A stretch of DNA of 61,023 bases from Azoarcus taiwanensis (GCF_012910885.1 NZ_WTVM01000005.1:1-61023); one strand, 5' to 3'; shown: positions 16,964-25,550, counted from the stretch's first letter. The notes: generated by a model from the letters alone, not told the origin. Numbers and translations: made by a program.

Positions 16964-16992
16964 ATAATCCTAAATCACCCCACCTTTGTCAA
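16964..16992 (-). promoter_or_regulatory. Sigma70-type promoter of the catabolic operon
   Basis: On the minus strand a perfect TTGACA (-35, 16992-16987) is followed by exactly 17 bases and GATTAT (-10, 16969-16964). It points into the amidase, whose start codon is 84 bases beyond. This is the best promoter match noticed in the window. Confidence 0.65.
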
Positions 16993-17042
16993 CCACATCC
17001 GTTGCTTTTGTTTGACCCTGTCGTTCGACCCGGACTGACGTC

Positions 17043-17258
17043 GGAACGACTGCTCACGGTTTCATCCTCGAAGCGGTCGCCGAGAAGACCGAGCAAGCGG
17101 AACGTCGTGCTGATTTTGATTCGGTAGCGGAAGCTCGCTATGCCCGCATTGTGGCCACCGGCAAGACCATCCCGTGGCAGGAAATGCGCGGCTATCTGGA
17201 AGCGCACATGGCCGGCAAGGTAGCGAAGCGCCCCGTTGCGCGCAAGCTGGCACGCTGA
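17043..17258 (+). pseudogene. Antitoxin remnant lacking its N-terminus
   Basis: The frame ending in TGA 17256-17258 encodes AHGFILEAVAEKTEQAERR and, further on, ARYARIVATGKTIPWQEM and GYLEAHMAGK. This is the C-terminal two-thirds of a ribbon-helix-helix type antitoxin of parDE/relBE modules. Going upstream, the frame meets a TGA near 17016 with no ATG, GTG or TTG between, so the DNA-binding N-terminus and start codon are gone. It directly precedes the toxin gene. Either the gene is broken or an unusual start is used; broken is more likely. Confidence 0.6.
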
Positions 17259-17260
17259 AG

Positions 17261-17569
17261 GTGTCCCGCATCGGGTTGGCACCGGAGGTTGCAGAAGACT
17301 TTGATCGCGTCCTCGATCACCTGACCCACTATGAGGTGGAAAATCCTGGGCTGCGTATTGGCGAGATCATTGCTGTCTTGAACATTCTGGCGCAGAACCC
17401 GTTGATCGGTCGCCTGGTGGCGAATGCCAAGCGCGAACTGGTGATTGGCCGTCGTTCCCTTGGGTATGTAGCCTTGTATCGCTACGTGCCCGAGATCGAT
17501 ACGGTGTTCGTGCTGTCCTTACGCAGCCAGCGCAAGGCCTGCCACTCCGAACGAAACCCTGCCGGGTAA
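17261..17569 (+). CDS. ParE/RelE-superfamily toxin
   Basis: A 102-residue protein from GTG 17261, two bases after the antitoxin stop, which is typical of a coupled antitoxin-toxin pair. Motifs LAPEVAEDFDRVLDHL, IIAVLNILAQNPLIGRLV and YVALYRYVPEIDTVFVLSLR with a closing RSQRKA match the ParE/RelE fold, which either inhibits gyrase or cleaves mRNA at the ribosome. The open frame continues upstream to 17174, but that part overlaps the antitoxin in another frame. With the antitoxin damaged, the toxin may be silent, inactive, or controlled by a homologue elsewhere. Confidence 0.7.
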   Translation: MSRIGLAPEVAEDFDRVLDHLTHYEVENPGLRIGEIIAVLNILAQNPLIGRLVANAKRELVIGRRSLGYVALYRYVPEIDTVFVLSLRSQRKACHSERNPAG

Positions 17570-17827
17570 GACTCATGCCACCGTATCGGCGTCACCGACT
17601 TTCGCGGTAGGCCTTGACGCTCCCAGCAGCAGGTGCCGAATCAGTTAAAGGTCATTCGCGTTACCAGATTCTTCGATACCGCTACGTCTGCATCTGGCCG
17701 GCTGCCACCGTCCAGCGGTAATGCCACGGAAAGGACGTTTAGCTTCGTGAAGCGGCCCGTAAAACCTCGGTCTCGGAGTGCCGGGCTCAAGTAGCTTTCC
17801 AGCACCCCAACACGTTCAACTCCATTA
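17570..17827. other. Non-coding stretch between toxin and membrane protein
   Basis: No convincing frame, repeat or RNA was recognised. Its base composition is slightly less GC-rich than the genes around it. Together with the broken antitoxin and the VOC fragment on the other side, it looks like old recombination debris. Confidence 0.3.
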
Positions 17828-18274
17828 CTACGTTGTCAGCCTTGATGAGCCTGGAAGCGTGTCGCGAAGCCAAGCAATCCGCCGGCGCACATCGCGGACT
17901 TCCCGAATCTCGCCGAGTCCGCGCATCAGCATGACGGCGTAGGCGCACACCACGAAGAGGGTAATCAGGGCCGTGCGTGGAGACGCCAGGCCAAGGATGT
18001 CGGCAAGCTGCAAGTACAGCGTGCCCGACACCATCCAGAGCATGAGCATCAGCATGAACACCGCGGCTTCTGCAAAGGGCATGAAGCTCATCGCCGCGAT
18101 CTCCTCGGGGGTGGAGGGCGGACGGCGAAAGTCGGCAATGCGCAGGCCGTACTGCACGCTCAGACTCAAGCCCATCAGTAGCAACATGTCCGGATCGCCT
18201 GCGGGCTGTACCGGGTGTCGAAAGCGTGGGTTCGCCGACCAAGGATCCAGTGCGACCGCGGATCGCCGTCTCAC
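17828..18274 (-). CDS. Small membrane protein of unknown function
   Basis: A 148-residue protein not recognised as a named family. After a polar N-terminus (ALDPWSANPRF) come hydrophobic stretches around MLLLMGLSLSVQYGL, AAVFMLMLMLWMVSGTLYL and TALITLFVVCAYAVML, suggesting three membrane segments, then a basic tail with EVRDVRRRIAWLRD. It is isolated, with no close partner on its strand. A longer overlapping frame on the same strand (17787-18554) lacks such organisation and is taken as a shadow. Confidence 0.5.
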   Translation of the reverse strand: MRRRSAVALDPWSANPRFRHPVQPAGDPDMLLLMGLSLSVQYGLRIADFRRPPSTPEEIAAMSFMPFAEAAVFMLMLMLWMVSGTLYLQLADILGLASPRTALITLFVVCAYAVMLMRGLGEIREVRDVRRRIAWLRDTLPGSSRLTT

Positions 18275-18370
18275 CAGAGCGCCAAGCTGCCACGTGATCT
18301 ATGTTGAATAGTGGCCATGTGGAACGAAACAGGGTTCCTGACGCCCTTCCCCAACCGATGGGGCACACAG

Positions 18371-18454
18371 ATGAACCGCATCGTTCGTTGCATGTGGTTC
18401 GACCATGCCGCAGAGAGCGCAGCGCACTTTCACACCTCGAAATTGCTGCGCTGA
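18371..18454 (+). pseudogene. Fragment of a PhnB-like VOC protein
   Basis: ATG 18371 opens 27 codons reading MNRIVRCMWFDHAAESAAHF and ending HTSKLLR before a stop. Phrases like LWFD-(4)-EAA-F-TS begin PhnB/3-demethylubiquinone methyltransferase-like VOC proteins. Only the first beta-alpha unit is present, so this is probably a decayed gene start. It could also be chance, given its length. Confidence 0.35.
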
Positions 18455-18511
18455 AGCGGGCGCATGGGAGCGGAAGAAGCTGGCACCAATTACAACAGAG
18501 AGGAGAACCCC

Positions 18512-19279
18512 ATGAAACTGCGTCACTGGATTGCCGCCATGGTCGTCGTTGCAACGATGCCAGCCCTCGCTTCGGTGGAATCGCGCGAGATCACGCTGGA
18601 AGACGGGCTCGGCTCCGCCGTGCTCTACGCCTCCGGCAAGGCCGAAGCGGGCCCCGGCGTCATCGTCATCCATGAATGGTGGGGGCTGAACGACTACGCC
18701 CGCGAACGCGCCCGCCTGCTAGCCGAGGCCGGCTACACTGCGATCGCGGTCGACATGTACGGCCACGGCCACGTCGCCGATCACCCAAGCGACGCCCAAG
18801 CCTTCATGCAGGCAGCGCTGGCCGAGCCGGAGAAGATGGGCGCCCGCTTCGACGCCGCGCGCGCACTGCTTGCCAGCGAAGCGAGCGTCGATAATGCGCG
18901 CATCTACGCCATAGGTTACTGCTTCGGCGGCGCAGTGGTGCTCCACCAGGCACGCATGGGGGCGGACCTGGCCGGCGTAGCGAGCTTCCATGGCAGCCTC
19001 GGCACTGACAATCCGGCCCAGGCCGGCAGCGTCAATGCGCGCATCCTCGTCGCCACCGGCGGCGCCGATCCGATGGTCCCGCCCGATCAGGTTGGCGGTT
19101 TCGTCACCGAAATGATGGCCGCCGGAGCCGACCTGACCCTGCTCAGCTACCCCGGTGTGTTACACAGCTTCACCAACCCCGGCGCCACCGAGATCGGCAA
19201 CCAGTACGGAATGCCCCTCGCGTATGATGAACATGCCGACCAGGACAGCTGGCGGGCGCTGATGGACTTCATCAGGTAG
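18512..19279 (+). CDS. Exported dienelactone hydrolase family protein
   Basis: A 255-residue alpha/beta hydrolase. An N-terminal signal peptide ([20 protein letters not shown]) places it in the periplasm, whereas classical dienelactone hydrolases are cytosolic. Visible are [27 protein letters not shown], the nucleophile motif [12 protein letters not shown] (Cys at the nucleophile position, as in the family), the acid in [12 protein letters not shown], and the His in [16 protein letters not shown] eight bases upstream supports ATG 18512. Substrate unknown. Confidence 0.88.
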   Translation: MKLRHWIAAMVVVATMPALASVESREITLEDGLGSAVLYASGKAEAGPGVIVIHEWWGLNDYARERARLLAEAGYTAIAVDMYGHGHVADHPSDAQAFMQAALAEPEKMGARFDAARALLASEASVDNARIYAIGYCFGGAVVLHQARMGADLAGVASFHGSLGTDNPAQAGSVNARILVATGGADPMVPPDQVGGFVTEMMAAGADLTLLSYPGVLHSFTNPGATEIGNQYGMPLAYDEHADQDSWRALMDFIR

Positions 19280-19449
19280 CGCATCCGCGTGCGCCCGGTG
19301 CTCACAGGTATAGAGACGCCGTACTGCCAGCATTCGTGGATTCCATTGGCGCGAAGCGCGGGCATTGTTTACCATCGTATCTGACCCCTCGCAATCGATC
19401 CACGGGCGGCACCAGCGCGCCCTCAAACCACCATTCAGGAGAATCCGGC

Positions 19450-19920
19450 ATGGAAATCGATATCGGCATCAACAAGAAAGACCGCGCCAAGATCGCAGAT
19501 GGGCTGTCGCGCCTGCTGGCCGACACCTACACGTTGTACCTGACGACTCACAACTTTCACTGGAACGTCACCGGGCCGATGTTCAACACGCTGCATCTGA
19601 TGTTCGAGCAGCAATACAATGAACTCGCGCTGGCGGTGGATGCCATTGCCGAGCGCATTCGTGCTCTGGGCTTTCCCGCACCGGGCACCTACGCCGAGTT
19701 CCAGAAGCTGGGCAGCCTGAAGGAGCCGGAGGGCGGGCTATCGGCCAAGGATATGATCAAGCATCTCGTGCTCGGCCAGGAAGCGGTGGTGAAGACCGCG
19801 CGCAGCATCCTGCCTGCGGTCGACAAAGCCTCCGATGAGCCGACGGCCGACCTGCTGACCCAGCGTATGCAGGTACATGAAAAGACTGCGTGGATGCTGC
19901 GCAGCCTGCTCGAGAGCTGA
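19450..19920 (+). CDS. dps: Dps family ferritin-like DNA-protection protein
   Basis: A 156-residue Dps protein, which oxidises and stores iron in a 12-subunit shell and guards DNA from peroxide. The ferroxidase-site residues appear in [20 protein letters not shown] and [20 protein letters not shown], then [20 protein letters not shown] eight bases before ATG 19450 fixes the start, although the frame is open from 19336. It is monocistronic and followed by a strong terminator. A lysine-rich DNA-binding tail is not obvious; the N-terminus NKKDRAK is mildly basic. Confidence 0.92.
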   Translation: MEIDIGINKKDRAKIADGLSRLLADTYTLYLTTHNFHWNVTGPMFNTLHLMFEQQYNELALAVDAIAERIRALGFPAPGTYAEFQKLGSLKEPEGGLSAKDMIKHLVLGQEAVVKTARSILPAVDKASDEPTADLLTQRMQVHEKTAWMLRSLLES

Positions 19921-19937
19921 GCGCCCTCAACACGAAG

Positions 19938-19963
19938 AAGCCCCGCGATGCGGGGCTTTTTTT
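19938..19963 (+). terminator. Rho-independent terminator after dps
   Basis: GCCCCGC, loop GAT, GCGGGGC and seven T's (19957-19963). It ends the dps transcript and lies directly before the converging aspartic protease gene. Confidence 0.9.
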
Positions 19964-20487
19964 CAGCCCCCGTGCGGGCGCAGGATCAGGGTGTTTCCGC
20001 GCTGGGTGAATTCCAGATGCTTCAGCACACTCATGCCGAGCAAAACCTGTTCGTCTCGAAACCCCGGATTGAGATGGCTGCGGACGTTGTGGATCCGGAA
20101 TGGCCCGAGGCCAAGTTCGTCGATCGTCGTCGCACGTACCGTCACCGCACCGTTGGCGGTCATCACCTGCATTGGCGCCCCGGGCGTCAGTCCGAGGTTC
20201 GGTCCGAGGTGGGCCGGCACCGAGACCTGGGTCGCGCCGGTATCGAGCAGGAAGACCACCGGCTGGCCATTGATGGTGCCGGGCGCGACGTAGTGCCCGG
20301 CGCGGTTGCGCGTCAGCACCAGTTCGCTGCTGTCGCCCTGCACCGAGAGGTTGCGGTTGGGGTTCTCCCGTCGGTCGAGCGCATCGTCGAAGAACAGCCA
20401 CAACACGGCTAGCGCCGCCAGCCAGGCCAGCACGATCATGCCGCGCCCGATGCGGCGCTGGGTTGTCGTATCGTCGCTCATGATCAT
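19963..20487 (-). CDS. Retroviral-type aspartic protease (clan AA, TIGR02281-like)
   Basis: A 174-residue protein with one N-terminal membrane segment (about 16-34) and a single retropepsin-like domain in the periplasm. The catalytic motif is VVFLLDTGATQVSVP (Asp82), and the second family motif is VLLGMSVLKHLEF. Such proteins are expected to act as dimers. The substrate is unknown. Its stop codon touches the dps terminator on the opposite strand. Confidence 0.88.
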   Translation of the reverse strand: MIMSDDTTTQRRIGRGMIVLAWLAALAVLWLFFDDALDRRENPNRNLSVQGDSSELVLTRNRAGHYVAPGTINGQPVVFLLDTGATQVSVPAHLGPNLGLTPGAPMQVMTANGAVTVRATTIDELGLGPFRIHNVRSHLNPGFRDEQVLLGMSVLKHLEFTQRGNTLILRPHGG

Positions 20488-20518
20488 CAGACCGTCACGG
20501 GCGGCTTAGGGTTCTGAT

Positions 20519-22126
20519 TCAGTCGAGCACCTGCCCGTGCTCGCGGGTGGCATGGAAGCCGACCTTGGGCCATTTTTCCATTGTCACGTCGAGGTTGTAG
20601 CGGGTACTCGCAAGATACACGGGATTGCCATCGACATCCTTGCCAAGCCGGATCGCCTGTTCGCGCTCGAAATTTCGGCGGGTGATCTCGTCCGGAAAGG
20701 TGAGCCAGCGGGCGGTGTAGATCTCGGCCGACTCGAAGATCGCATCGACCTTGTACTCATCCTTCAGGCGCTGAGCGACCACCTCGAACTGCAGTTGGCC
20801 GACCGCGCCGAGCAGCATCTGGCCGCCCTCCTGCTCGAAGACCTGGATCGCTCCTTCCTCGCCCAACTCCTGCAAACCTTTCTGCAACTGCTTGGTCTTG
20901 AGCGGGTCGCGCAGGCGCGCGGCACGGAACAGTTCCGGCGCGAAGTACGGGATGCCCTTGAAGCCCAGGTTCTCGCCCTCGGTGAGCGTGTCGCCGATTT
21001 GCAGCTGGCCATGGTTGTGGATGCCGATGATGTCACCGGCCACACCGTCTTCCTTGTGCACTCGCTCATTGGCCATGAAGGTCAGCGCGTTGGCGAGCTT
21101 CATGTCGCGACCCAGACGCACATGCTTGACCTTCATGCCCGAGGTATAGCGCCCCGAGCAGATGCGGAAGAAGGCGATGCGGTCGCGGTGCTTGGGGTCC
21201 ATGTTGGCCTGGATTTTGAACACGAAGCCCGAGAACGGTGCTTCGGCCGGCTCGACCATCCGCTTGCCGGCATCACGCGGCTGCGGTGCCGGCGCCCAGT
21301 CGATGAGCGACTGCAGGATCTCCTGCACGCCGAAATTGTTGATACCGGAGCCGAAGAACACCGGCGTCTGCCGGCCAGCGAGGAAATCTTCGAGCGAGAA
21401 TGGTGCAGAAGCGCCGCCGATGAGTTCGACGTCATCACGCAACTGACCAATCTCCATCGGAAACAGGGTATCGAGCTGCGGGTTGTCCAGCCCCTTTATG
21501 ACTTCGGCGTCGACTCGTCGCTCTTCGCCCGGCGTGAAGCGCAGCACCTGGTCCTGAAGCAGGTGATACACGCCGCGAAACGCCTTGCCCATGCCCAGCG
21601 GCCAGGTAACCGGCGCGCACTCGATCTTGAGCACGTCCTCGATCTCCGAAAGCAGGTCGAAGGGTTCCTTCACCTCGCGGTCGAGCTTGTTCACAAAGGT
21701 GATGATCGGGGTGTTGCGCAGGCGGCAGACCTCGAGCAGCTTGATGGTCTGCGCTTCCACGCCCTTGGCCGCGTCGATCACCATCACCGCGGCGTCGACT
21801 GCAGTCAGCACCCGATAGGTATCCTCCGAGAAATCCTGGTGGCCCGGGGTGTCGAGCAGGTTGATGGTGTGCCCTTCGTACTCGAACTGCATCACCGAGC
21901 TAGTCACCGAAATGCCGCGCTGCTTCTCCACCTCCATCCAGTCCGAGGTCGCGTGACGCGCACTTTTGCGCGCCTTCACCGTGCCCGCGAGCTGGATTGC
22001 GCCGCCGAACAGCAGCAGCTTCTCGGTCAGCGTAGTCTTGCCCGCGTCGGGGTGGGAGATGATGCCGAAGGTACGGCGCTTCTCGACATCGCGCAGGATC
22101 TCGGGCGGAAACGGGGTGCTGGTCAT
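20519..22126 (-). CDS. prfC: Peptide chain release factor 3
   Basis: A 535-residue translational GTPase that recycles release factors 1 and 2 from the ribosome. GTPase motifs are [20 protein letters not shown] (P-loop), [16 protein letters not shown] and TFVNKLDRE. Domain II and the C-terminal domain follow, with [12 protein letters not shown]-like RF3 segments and [13 protein letters not shown]. The start at [20 protein letters not shown] is chosen because family members begin close to this point. The frame is open to 22219 and neither upstream ATG has a clear Shine-Dalgarno. It is divergent from pxpB. Confidence 0.95.
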   Translation of the reverse strand: MTSTPFPPEILRDVEKRRTFGIISHPDAGKTTLTEKLLLFGGAIQLAGTVKARKSARHATSDWMEVEKQRGISVTSSVMQFEYEGHTINLLDTPGHQDFSEDTYRVLTAVDAAVMVIDAAKGVEAQTIKLLEVCRLRNTPIITFVNKLDREVKEPFDLLSEIEDVLKIECAPVTWPLGMGKAFRGVYHLLQDQVLRFTPGEERRVDAEVIKGLDNPQLDTLFPMEIGQLRDDVELIGGASAPFSLEDFLAGRQTPVFFGSGINNFGVQEILQSLIDWAPAPQPRDAGKRMVEPAEAPFSGFVFKIQANMDPKHRDRIAFFRICSGRYTSGMKVKHVRLGRDMKLANALTFMANERVHKEDGVAGDIIGIHNHGQLQIGDTLTEGENLGFKGIPYFAPELFRAARLRDPLKTKQLQKGLQELGEEGAIQVFEQEGGQMLLGAVGQLQFEVVAQRLKDEYKVDAIFESAEIYTARWLTFPDEITRRNFEREQAIRLGKDVDGNPVYLASTRYNLDVTMEKWPKVGFHATREHGQVLD

Positions 22127-22242
22127 GGATGGCGATCGATTGAAGGAGGGGTGGCCGACAGACATGCCGGCAGAAGGCCGGATTCTACCCGATCGACCGT
22201 GGATTGACCCTGCATGCACGCTCGGCGATGATCCTGGGAATC

Positions 22243-22995
22243 ATGCCGCACTACCGAATCCTCCCTCTCGGCGACACGGCGCTGACCCTGGAGTTCGGCG
22301 ACCGTATCGACCCCGCGCTGCAGGCCGCAGTGAGCGCACTCGACCAGGCGATTGGCGCCGCGCGGGCACAGGGGCATCTGCACGGCATCGTCGAGACGAT
22401 GCCGACCTTTCGCTCACTAACGGTAATCTTCGACCCGCTCGAAACCGATCACGACCGCATCACAGAGCTCTTGAACACCTTGCCGGGCAGTAGTCTCGAG
22501 CAGCCGCTGCAAGGTCGGCACTGGTTGCTGCCCGCCTGCTACGAGCCGAGTTTCGCCCCCGATCTGGACAGCGTCGCGCACACCATCGACGGCGATACGA
22601 AAACCGTCGTGCACCTGCACAGCGGGTGCGAGTACGTGGTGTACATGCTCGGCTTTCTGCCCGGTTTTCCCTTCATGGGAGATCTGCCGGAGCCGTTGCA
22701 CCTGCCGCGCCGCACCGAACCCCGGACCAGGGTGCCGGCTGGCAGTGTCGCAATCGCGACCGGGCTGACCGCGATCTATCCGTGGGAGAGCCCGGGCGGC
22801 TGGCACCTGTTGGGGCGCTGTCCGGTGCCGCTTTTTGACGCACGCCAGGAGGCACCGGCCTTGCTGCAGGCCGGTGACCATGTACGCTTCGATCCTGTTT
22901 CGGCAACGGAGTATGCGCGAATCGAACGCGCGCTCGCCGCCGGCGAACTCGATGCCAGCGCCTTTCAGACGAGCTGCGAGGCGAAGCCGGCATGA
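22243..22995 (+). CDS. pxpB: 5-oxoprolinase subunit B
   Basis: A 250-residue KipI-type subunit of the ATP-dependent 5-oxoprolinase PxpABC, which opens pyroglutamate to glutamate. Family motifs are LGDTALTLEFGDRIDPAL, the conserved VVHLHSGCEYVVYMLGFLPG and TEPRTRVPAGSVAIATGLTA. The ATG at 22243 (MPHYRILPLGD) fits the usual N-terminus, with GGGA before it. In-frame ATGs at 22204 and 22228 would only add a short leader. Its last four bases overlap pxpC (22992-22995). Confidence 0.93.
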   Translation: MPHYRILPLGDTALTLEFGDRIDPALQAAVSALDQAIGAARAQGHLHGIVETMPTFRSLTVIFDPLETDHDRITELLNTLPGSSLEQPLQGRHWLLPACYEPSFAPDLDSVAHTIDGDTKTVVHLHSGCEYVVYMLGFLPGFPFMGDLPEPLHLPRRTEPRTRVPAGSVAIATGLTAIYPWESPGGWHLLGRCPVPLFDARQEAPALLQAGDHVRFDPVSATEYARIERALAAGELDASAFQTSCEAKPA

Positions 22996-24059
22996 AGGCA
23001 TGGCTCGAACTTACTGCCACCGGCGTATATACGTCGATACAGGATCGGGGTCGCCCCGGTTTCCGCCGCATCGGTGTGCCCGCGTCGGGCGTCCTCGACC
23101 CCGCGCTGATGCAGATTGCCAACACACTGGCGGGCAACTCTGCAGACCACCCGGTCGTCGAATGCTACGACGGCGGACAGTGCCTTGCGGCGGTCGGCGG
23201 ATCGGTGCGAATCGCGGTGGCAGGGTCGGCACGCCTGGAACTGATTCGCGGCGATGAGCGTGTCACCCTTGCCGCCTGGCGAAGCGTCACGCTCGCGCCG
23301 GGTGAGCGTTTGCGCGTGGTGTCGATCGGACCCGGCCGCCTTGCGATGATCGCCATCCAGGGACTGAAGCTGGTGCCGGTGCTGGGGAGTTGCTCGACCT
23401 ATTCCCGCGCGGCGCTCGGGGGACTGGCCGGGCGTGCGCTGAGCGCCGGCGACCAGCTGCCGGTGGCGACCGACGTGCCGGACGGACGCGAGCTTGAACT
23501 CCCCGCCCCCTGGACGACCGAGGACAGACCAATCCGCGTCGTACCCGGCCCTCAGTTCGATCATTTCGGTGATGCCGGCCTGGCCACATTGCTGGCCGGT
23601 GACTACCGGGTGGGCACCGCATCCGATCGCATGGGGATTCGCCTGGAAGGCCCCGCCATCGCCCATCTGCCCGGAATGGACAGCGAGATCGTTTCGGACG
23701 CGATCGTCCCCGGTGCAATTCAGGTCCCGGGCAACGGGCAAGCCATCGCCTTGCTCGCGGACGCCCAGACCGCCGGCGGCTACCCCAAGATCGCCACCAT
23801 AATCAGTGCGGACCTCGATCGCGTGGCCGGAAAACCGCCGGGGGCGAGCATCCGCTTCACCGCCGTCAGCGCCGCCGAGGGTGTGACCGCCGCCCGCGAC
23901 AGCGCGCAACGCCTGGCCAGGGCGATCCAGAGCATCCGTCCCTGTGCCCCGGATTCCGGGCAATCGATCGACATCGATGCCCTCTACCGCAGCAACCTGG
24001 TGAGCGGGGTCGTCGATGCAGCCCGCAGCGGCGGCGCGCAACCGGATATGACAGAATAG
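22992..24059 (+). CDS. pxpC: 5-oxoprolinase subunit C
   Basis: A 355-residue KipA-type (biotin-dependent carboxylase-like) subunit that pairs with PxpB. Visible motifs are SIQDRGRPGFRRIGVPASGV, then LVPVLGSCSTYSRAALGGLA, SDRMGIRLEGPAI and DAIVPGAIQVPGNGQ with LLADAQTAGGYPKIATI. Coupled to pxpB by a four-base overlap and followed four bases later by pxpA. Confidence 0.95.
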   Translation: MKAWLELTATGVYTSIQDRGRPGFRRIGVPASGVLDPALMQIANTLAGNSADHPVVECYDGGQCLAAVGGSVRIAVAGSARLELIRGDERVTLAAWRSVTLAPGERLRVVSIGPGRLAMIAIQGLKLVPVLGSCSTYSRAALGGLAGRALSAGDQLPVATDVPDGRELELPAPWTTEDRPIRVVPGPQFDHFGDAGLATLLAGDYRVGTASDRMGIRLEGPAIAHLPGMDSEIVSDAIVPGAIQVPGNGQAIALLADAQTAGGYPKIATIISADLDRVAGKPPGASIRFTAVSAAEGVTAARDSAQRLARAIQSIRPCAPDSGQSIDIDALYRSNLVSGVVDAARSGGAQPDMTE

Positions 24060-24063
24060 CCAA

Positions 24064-24843
24064 ATGCAACTCAACCTCAACGCCGACCTCGGCGAATCCT
24101 TCGGTGCCTGGAAAATGGGCGACGATGCCGCAATGCTCGGCATCGTCGGAAGTGCCAGCATCGCCTGCGGCTTTCATGCCGGCGATCCGTTGGTCATGCG
24201 TCGCACCGTGCACGCGGCAAAGAAAGCCGGTGTGAGTATCGGCGCCCACCCTTCCTATCCCGACCTGCAAGGATTCGGTCGCCGGCCGATGCAGATGGCG
24301 GCCGACGAGTTGCAGGCAACAGTCCTCTACCAGCTCTCGGCACTGGCCGGAATTGCGCGGGTCGAGGGCATGACGATGACGCACGTCAAACCGCACGGAG
24401 CGCTCAGCAACATGGCGGCCGAGGACGAGGCGCTGGCAAACCGCTTTGCACGCGCGGTGCGCACTTTCGACGCCGAGCTCATCCTGCTCGCTCCCGCAGG
24501 CTCGAAGCTCGTGACTGCCGGGGAACACGAAGGTCTCGTCGTCGCCGGCGAGGTGTTCGCCGACCGCGCCTACAACGAACAAGGGCATCTTGTGCCGCGC
24601 AGCCAGCCGGGCGCGGTACTCACCGACACCCGGGAGTGTGTGCGCCATGTACTGCGCATGCTCGACGCGGGCGGCATCGTGTCGATGTCCGGGCGACGTC
24701 TGGCGGTGCCGTTTCACAGTGTCTGCGTGCACGGCGACAACGCACATGCGGTCGAGGTCGCCCGCGCAGTACGCAAGGCGCTCGAAGACTCTGGCTGCGA
24801 GTTGAAGCCGCTGGCCCAACTCTCAACCTTGGGCCGCCGCTGA
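24064..24843 (+). CDS. pxpA: 5-oxoprolinase subunit A (LamB/YcsF family)
   Basis: A 259-residue PxpA protein. Motifs are LNADLGESFGAWKMGDDAAM, SIACGFHAGDPLVMR, GVSIGAHPSYPDLQGFGRR and HVKPHGALSNMAA, then EVFADRAYNEQGHLVPRSQP. The order pxpB-pxpC-pxpA with minimal spacing completes the enzyme. No dedicated pyroglutamate transporter adjoins, unlike in some bacilli. Confidence 0.95.
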   Translation: MQLNLNADLGESFGAWKMGDDAAMLGIVGSASIACGFHAGDPLVMRRTVHAAKKAGVSIGAHPSYPDLQGFGRRPMQMAADELQATVLYQLSALAGIARVEGMTMTHVKPHGALSNMAAEDEALANRFARAVRTFDAELILLAPAGSKLVTAGEHEGLVVAGEVFADRAYNEQGHLVPRSQPGAVLTDTRECVRHVLRMLDAGGIVSMSGRRLAVPFHSVCVHGDNAHAVEVARAVRKALEDSGCELKPLAQLSTLGRR

Positions 24844-24858
24844 GACAGCCTGTCGACA

Positions 24859-24891
24859 CAACCGGGAAACACCGGTTGCGCATTATATAAT
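24859..24891 (+). promoter_or_regulatory. Hairpin and -10 box before the DUF2798 gene
   Basis: CAACCGG and CCGGTTG form perfect 7-bp arms around a six-base loop (24859-24878), followed by a consensus TATAAT (24886-24891). The hairpin lacks a T-run, so it may be a weak terminator for pxpBCA or an operator. No good -35 stands at the right distance. The TATAAT probably serves the small gene at 24922. Confidence 0.4.
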
Positions 24892-24921
24892 CAGCGGCTA
24901 ATAAACATCGAGGCGCTCGAA

Positions 24922-25158
24922 ATGAAACTCAAGCCGCAACACATTCAGCCGGTCATCATGGCAGGCATCATGGCCTTCCTGATGACCGGCATCATCACCT
25001 GGCTGAATCTCGGTTTCCCGAGCAATTATGTCGCGCTATGGGCCAAGAACTTCATCATGGTTTGGCCGCTGGCGGCGATTGCCGCCTTCATTGCGATTCC
25101 GATAGCGCAGCGCCTGACCGTGAAGATCATGGCTGCGCTTTCCTCGTCAAAGGGCTGA
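24922..25158 (+). CDS. DUF2798 small membrane protein
   Basis: A 78-residue protein with two membrane segments (VIMAGIMAFLMTGIITWLNL and MVWPLAAIAAFIAIPIAQ) joined by a short NYVALWAKNFI loop. This is the layout of DUF2798 proteins, whose function is unknown. Its stop codon lies within a palindrome shared with the converging lipoprotein gene. Confidence 0.75.
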   Translation: MKLKPQHIQPVIMAGIMAFLMTGIITWLNLGFPSNYVALWAKNFIMVWPLAAIAAFIAIPIAQRLTVKIMAALSSSKG

Positions 25159-25168
25159 GGCCCTCAGC
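25154..25168. other. Palindrome carrying both stop codons of a convergent pair
   Basis: GCTGAGG-C-CCTCAGC contains the TGA of the DUF2798 gene (25156-25158) and the TGA of the lipoprotein gene on the other strand (25164-25166). There is no T-run on either side, so termination is uncertain. Confidence 0.35.
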
Positions 25169-25382
25169 GCTGCTTGCCGACCTGATCGCCGATCACACCG
25201 CCGATTGCGGCGCCGCCCACGGTGCCCAAGACACCGCCGTCGGTCACCACGGCACCGGCCACACCACCCACGCCGGCACCGACGACCGCGCTCTTCTGGC
25301 GCGAACTCATGCTGTCCCAGGTGGCACAGCCGGTGGTGGCAAAAACGAGAATCGCGAGGGGTAGCAGAATTCGGGTTTTCAT
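25164..25382 (-). CDS. Glycine-zipper lipoprotein (OsmB-like)
   Basis: A 72-residue outer-envelope protein. It has a lipoprotein signal with lipobox TTGC (Cys19), then a glycine-zipper region AVVGAGVGGVAGAVVTDGGV and GTVGGAAIGGVIGDQVG. Glycine-zipper lipoproteins of this size are often stress-induced, but a role is not shown here. GGAG six bases upstream supports the start. Confidence 0.8.
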   Translation of the reverse strand: MKTRILLPLAILVFATTGCATWDSMSSRQKSAVVGAGVGGVAGAVVTDGGVLGTVGGAAIGGVIGDQVGKQR

Positions 25383-25550
25383 GATCGTTCTCCTTGTTGG
25401 TGGCTGAAACCGCTACGCTGCGCGGGGCACAGCGGACACGTGATTCGGTATACCAATCAGATCACAAGCGGCAGCTCACGTTTCAACCGCTTTGTTTCAA
25501 GTTGTTGGGGCTGTAACATTCCGCTCATCTCGAGCTCCGCACCCCCACTC

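Noticed and set aside
17570-17827. Possible integron attC site or IS end next to the toxin
   Set aside because: No paired R and L boxes, terminal repeats or duplications could be identified.
22150-22180. GCCGGC-GGCCGG repeat before prfC as a terminator
   Set aside because: It lies at the 5' end of divergent genes, has mismatched arms and no T-run.
20537-22207. 556-codon plus-strand frame
   Set aside because: It is antisense to prfC and composed of shadow-type residues.
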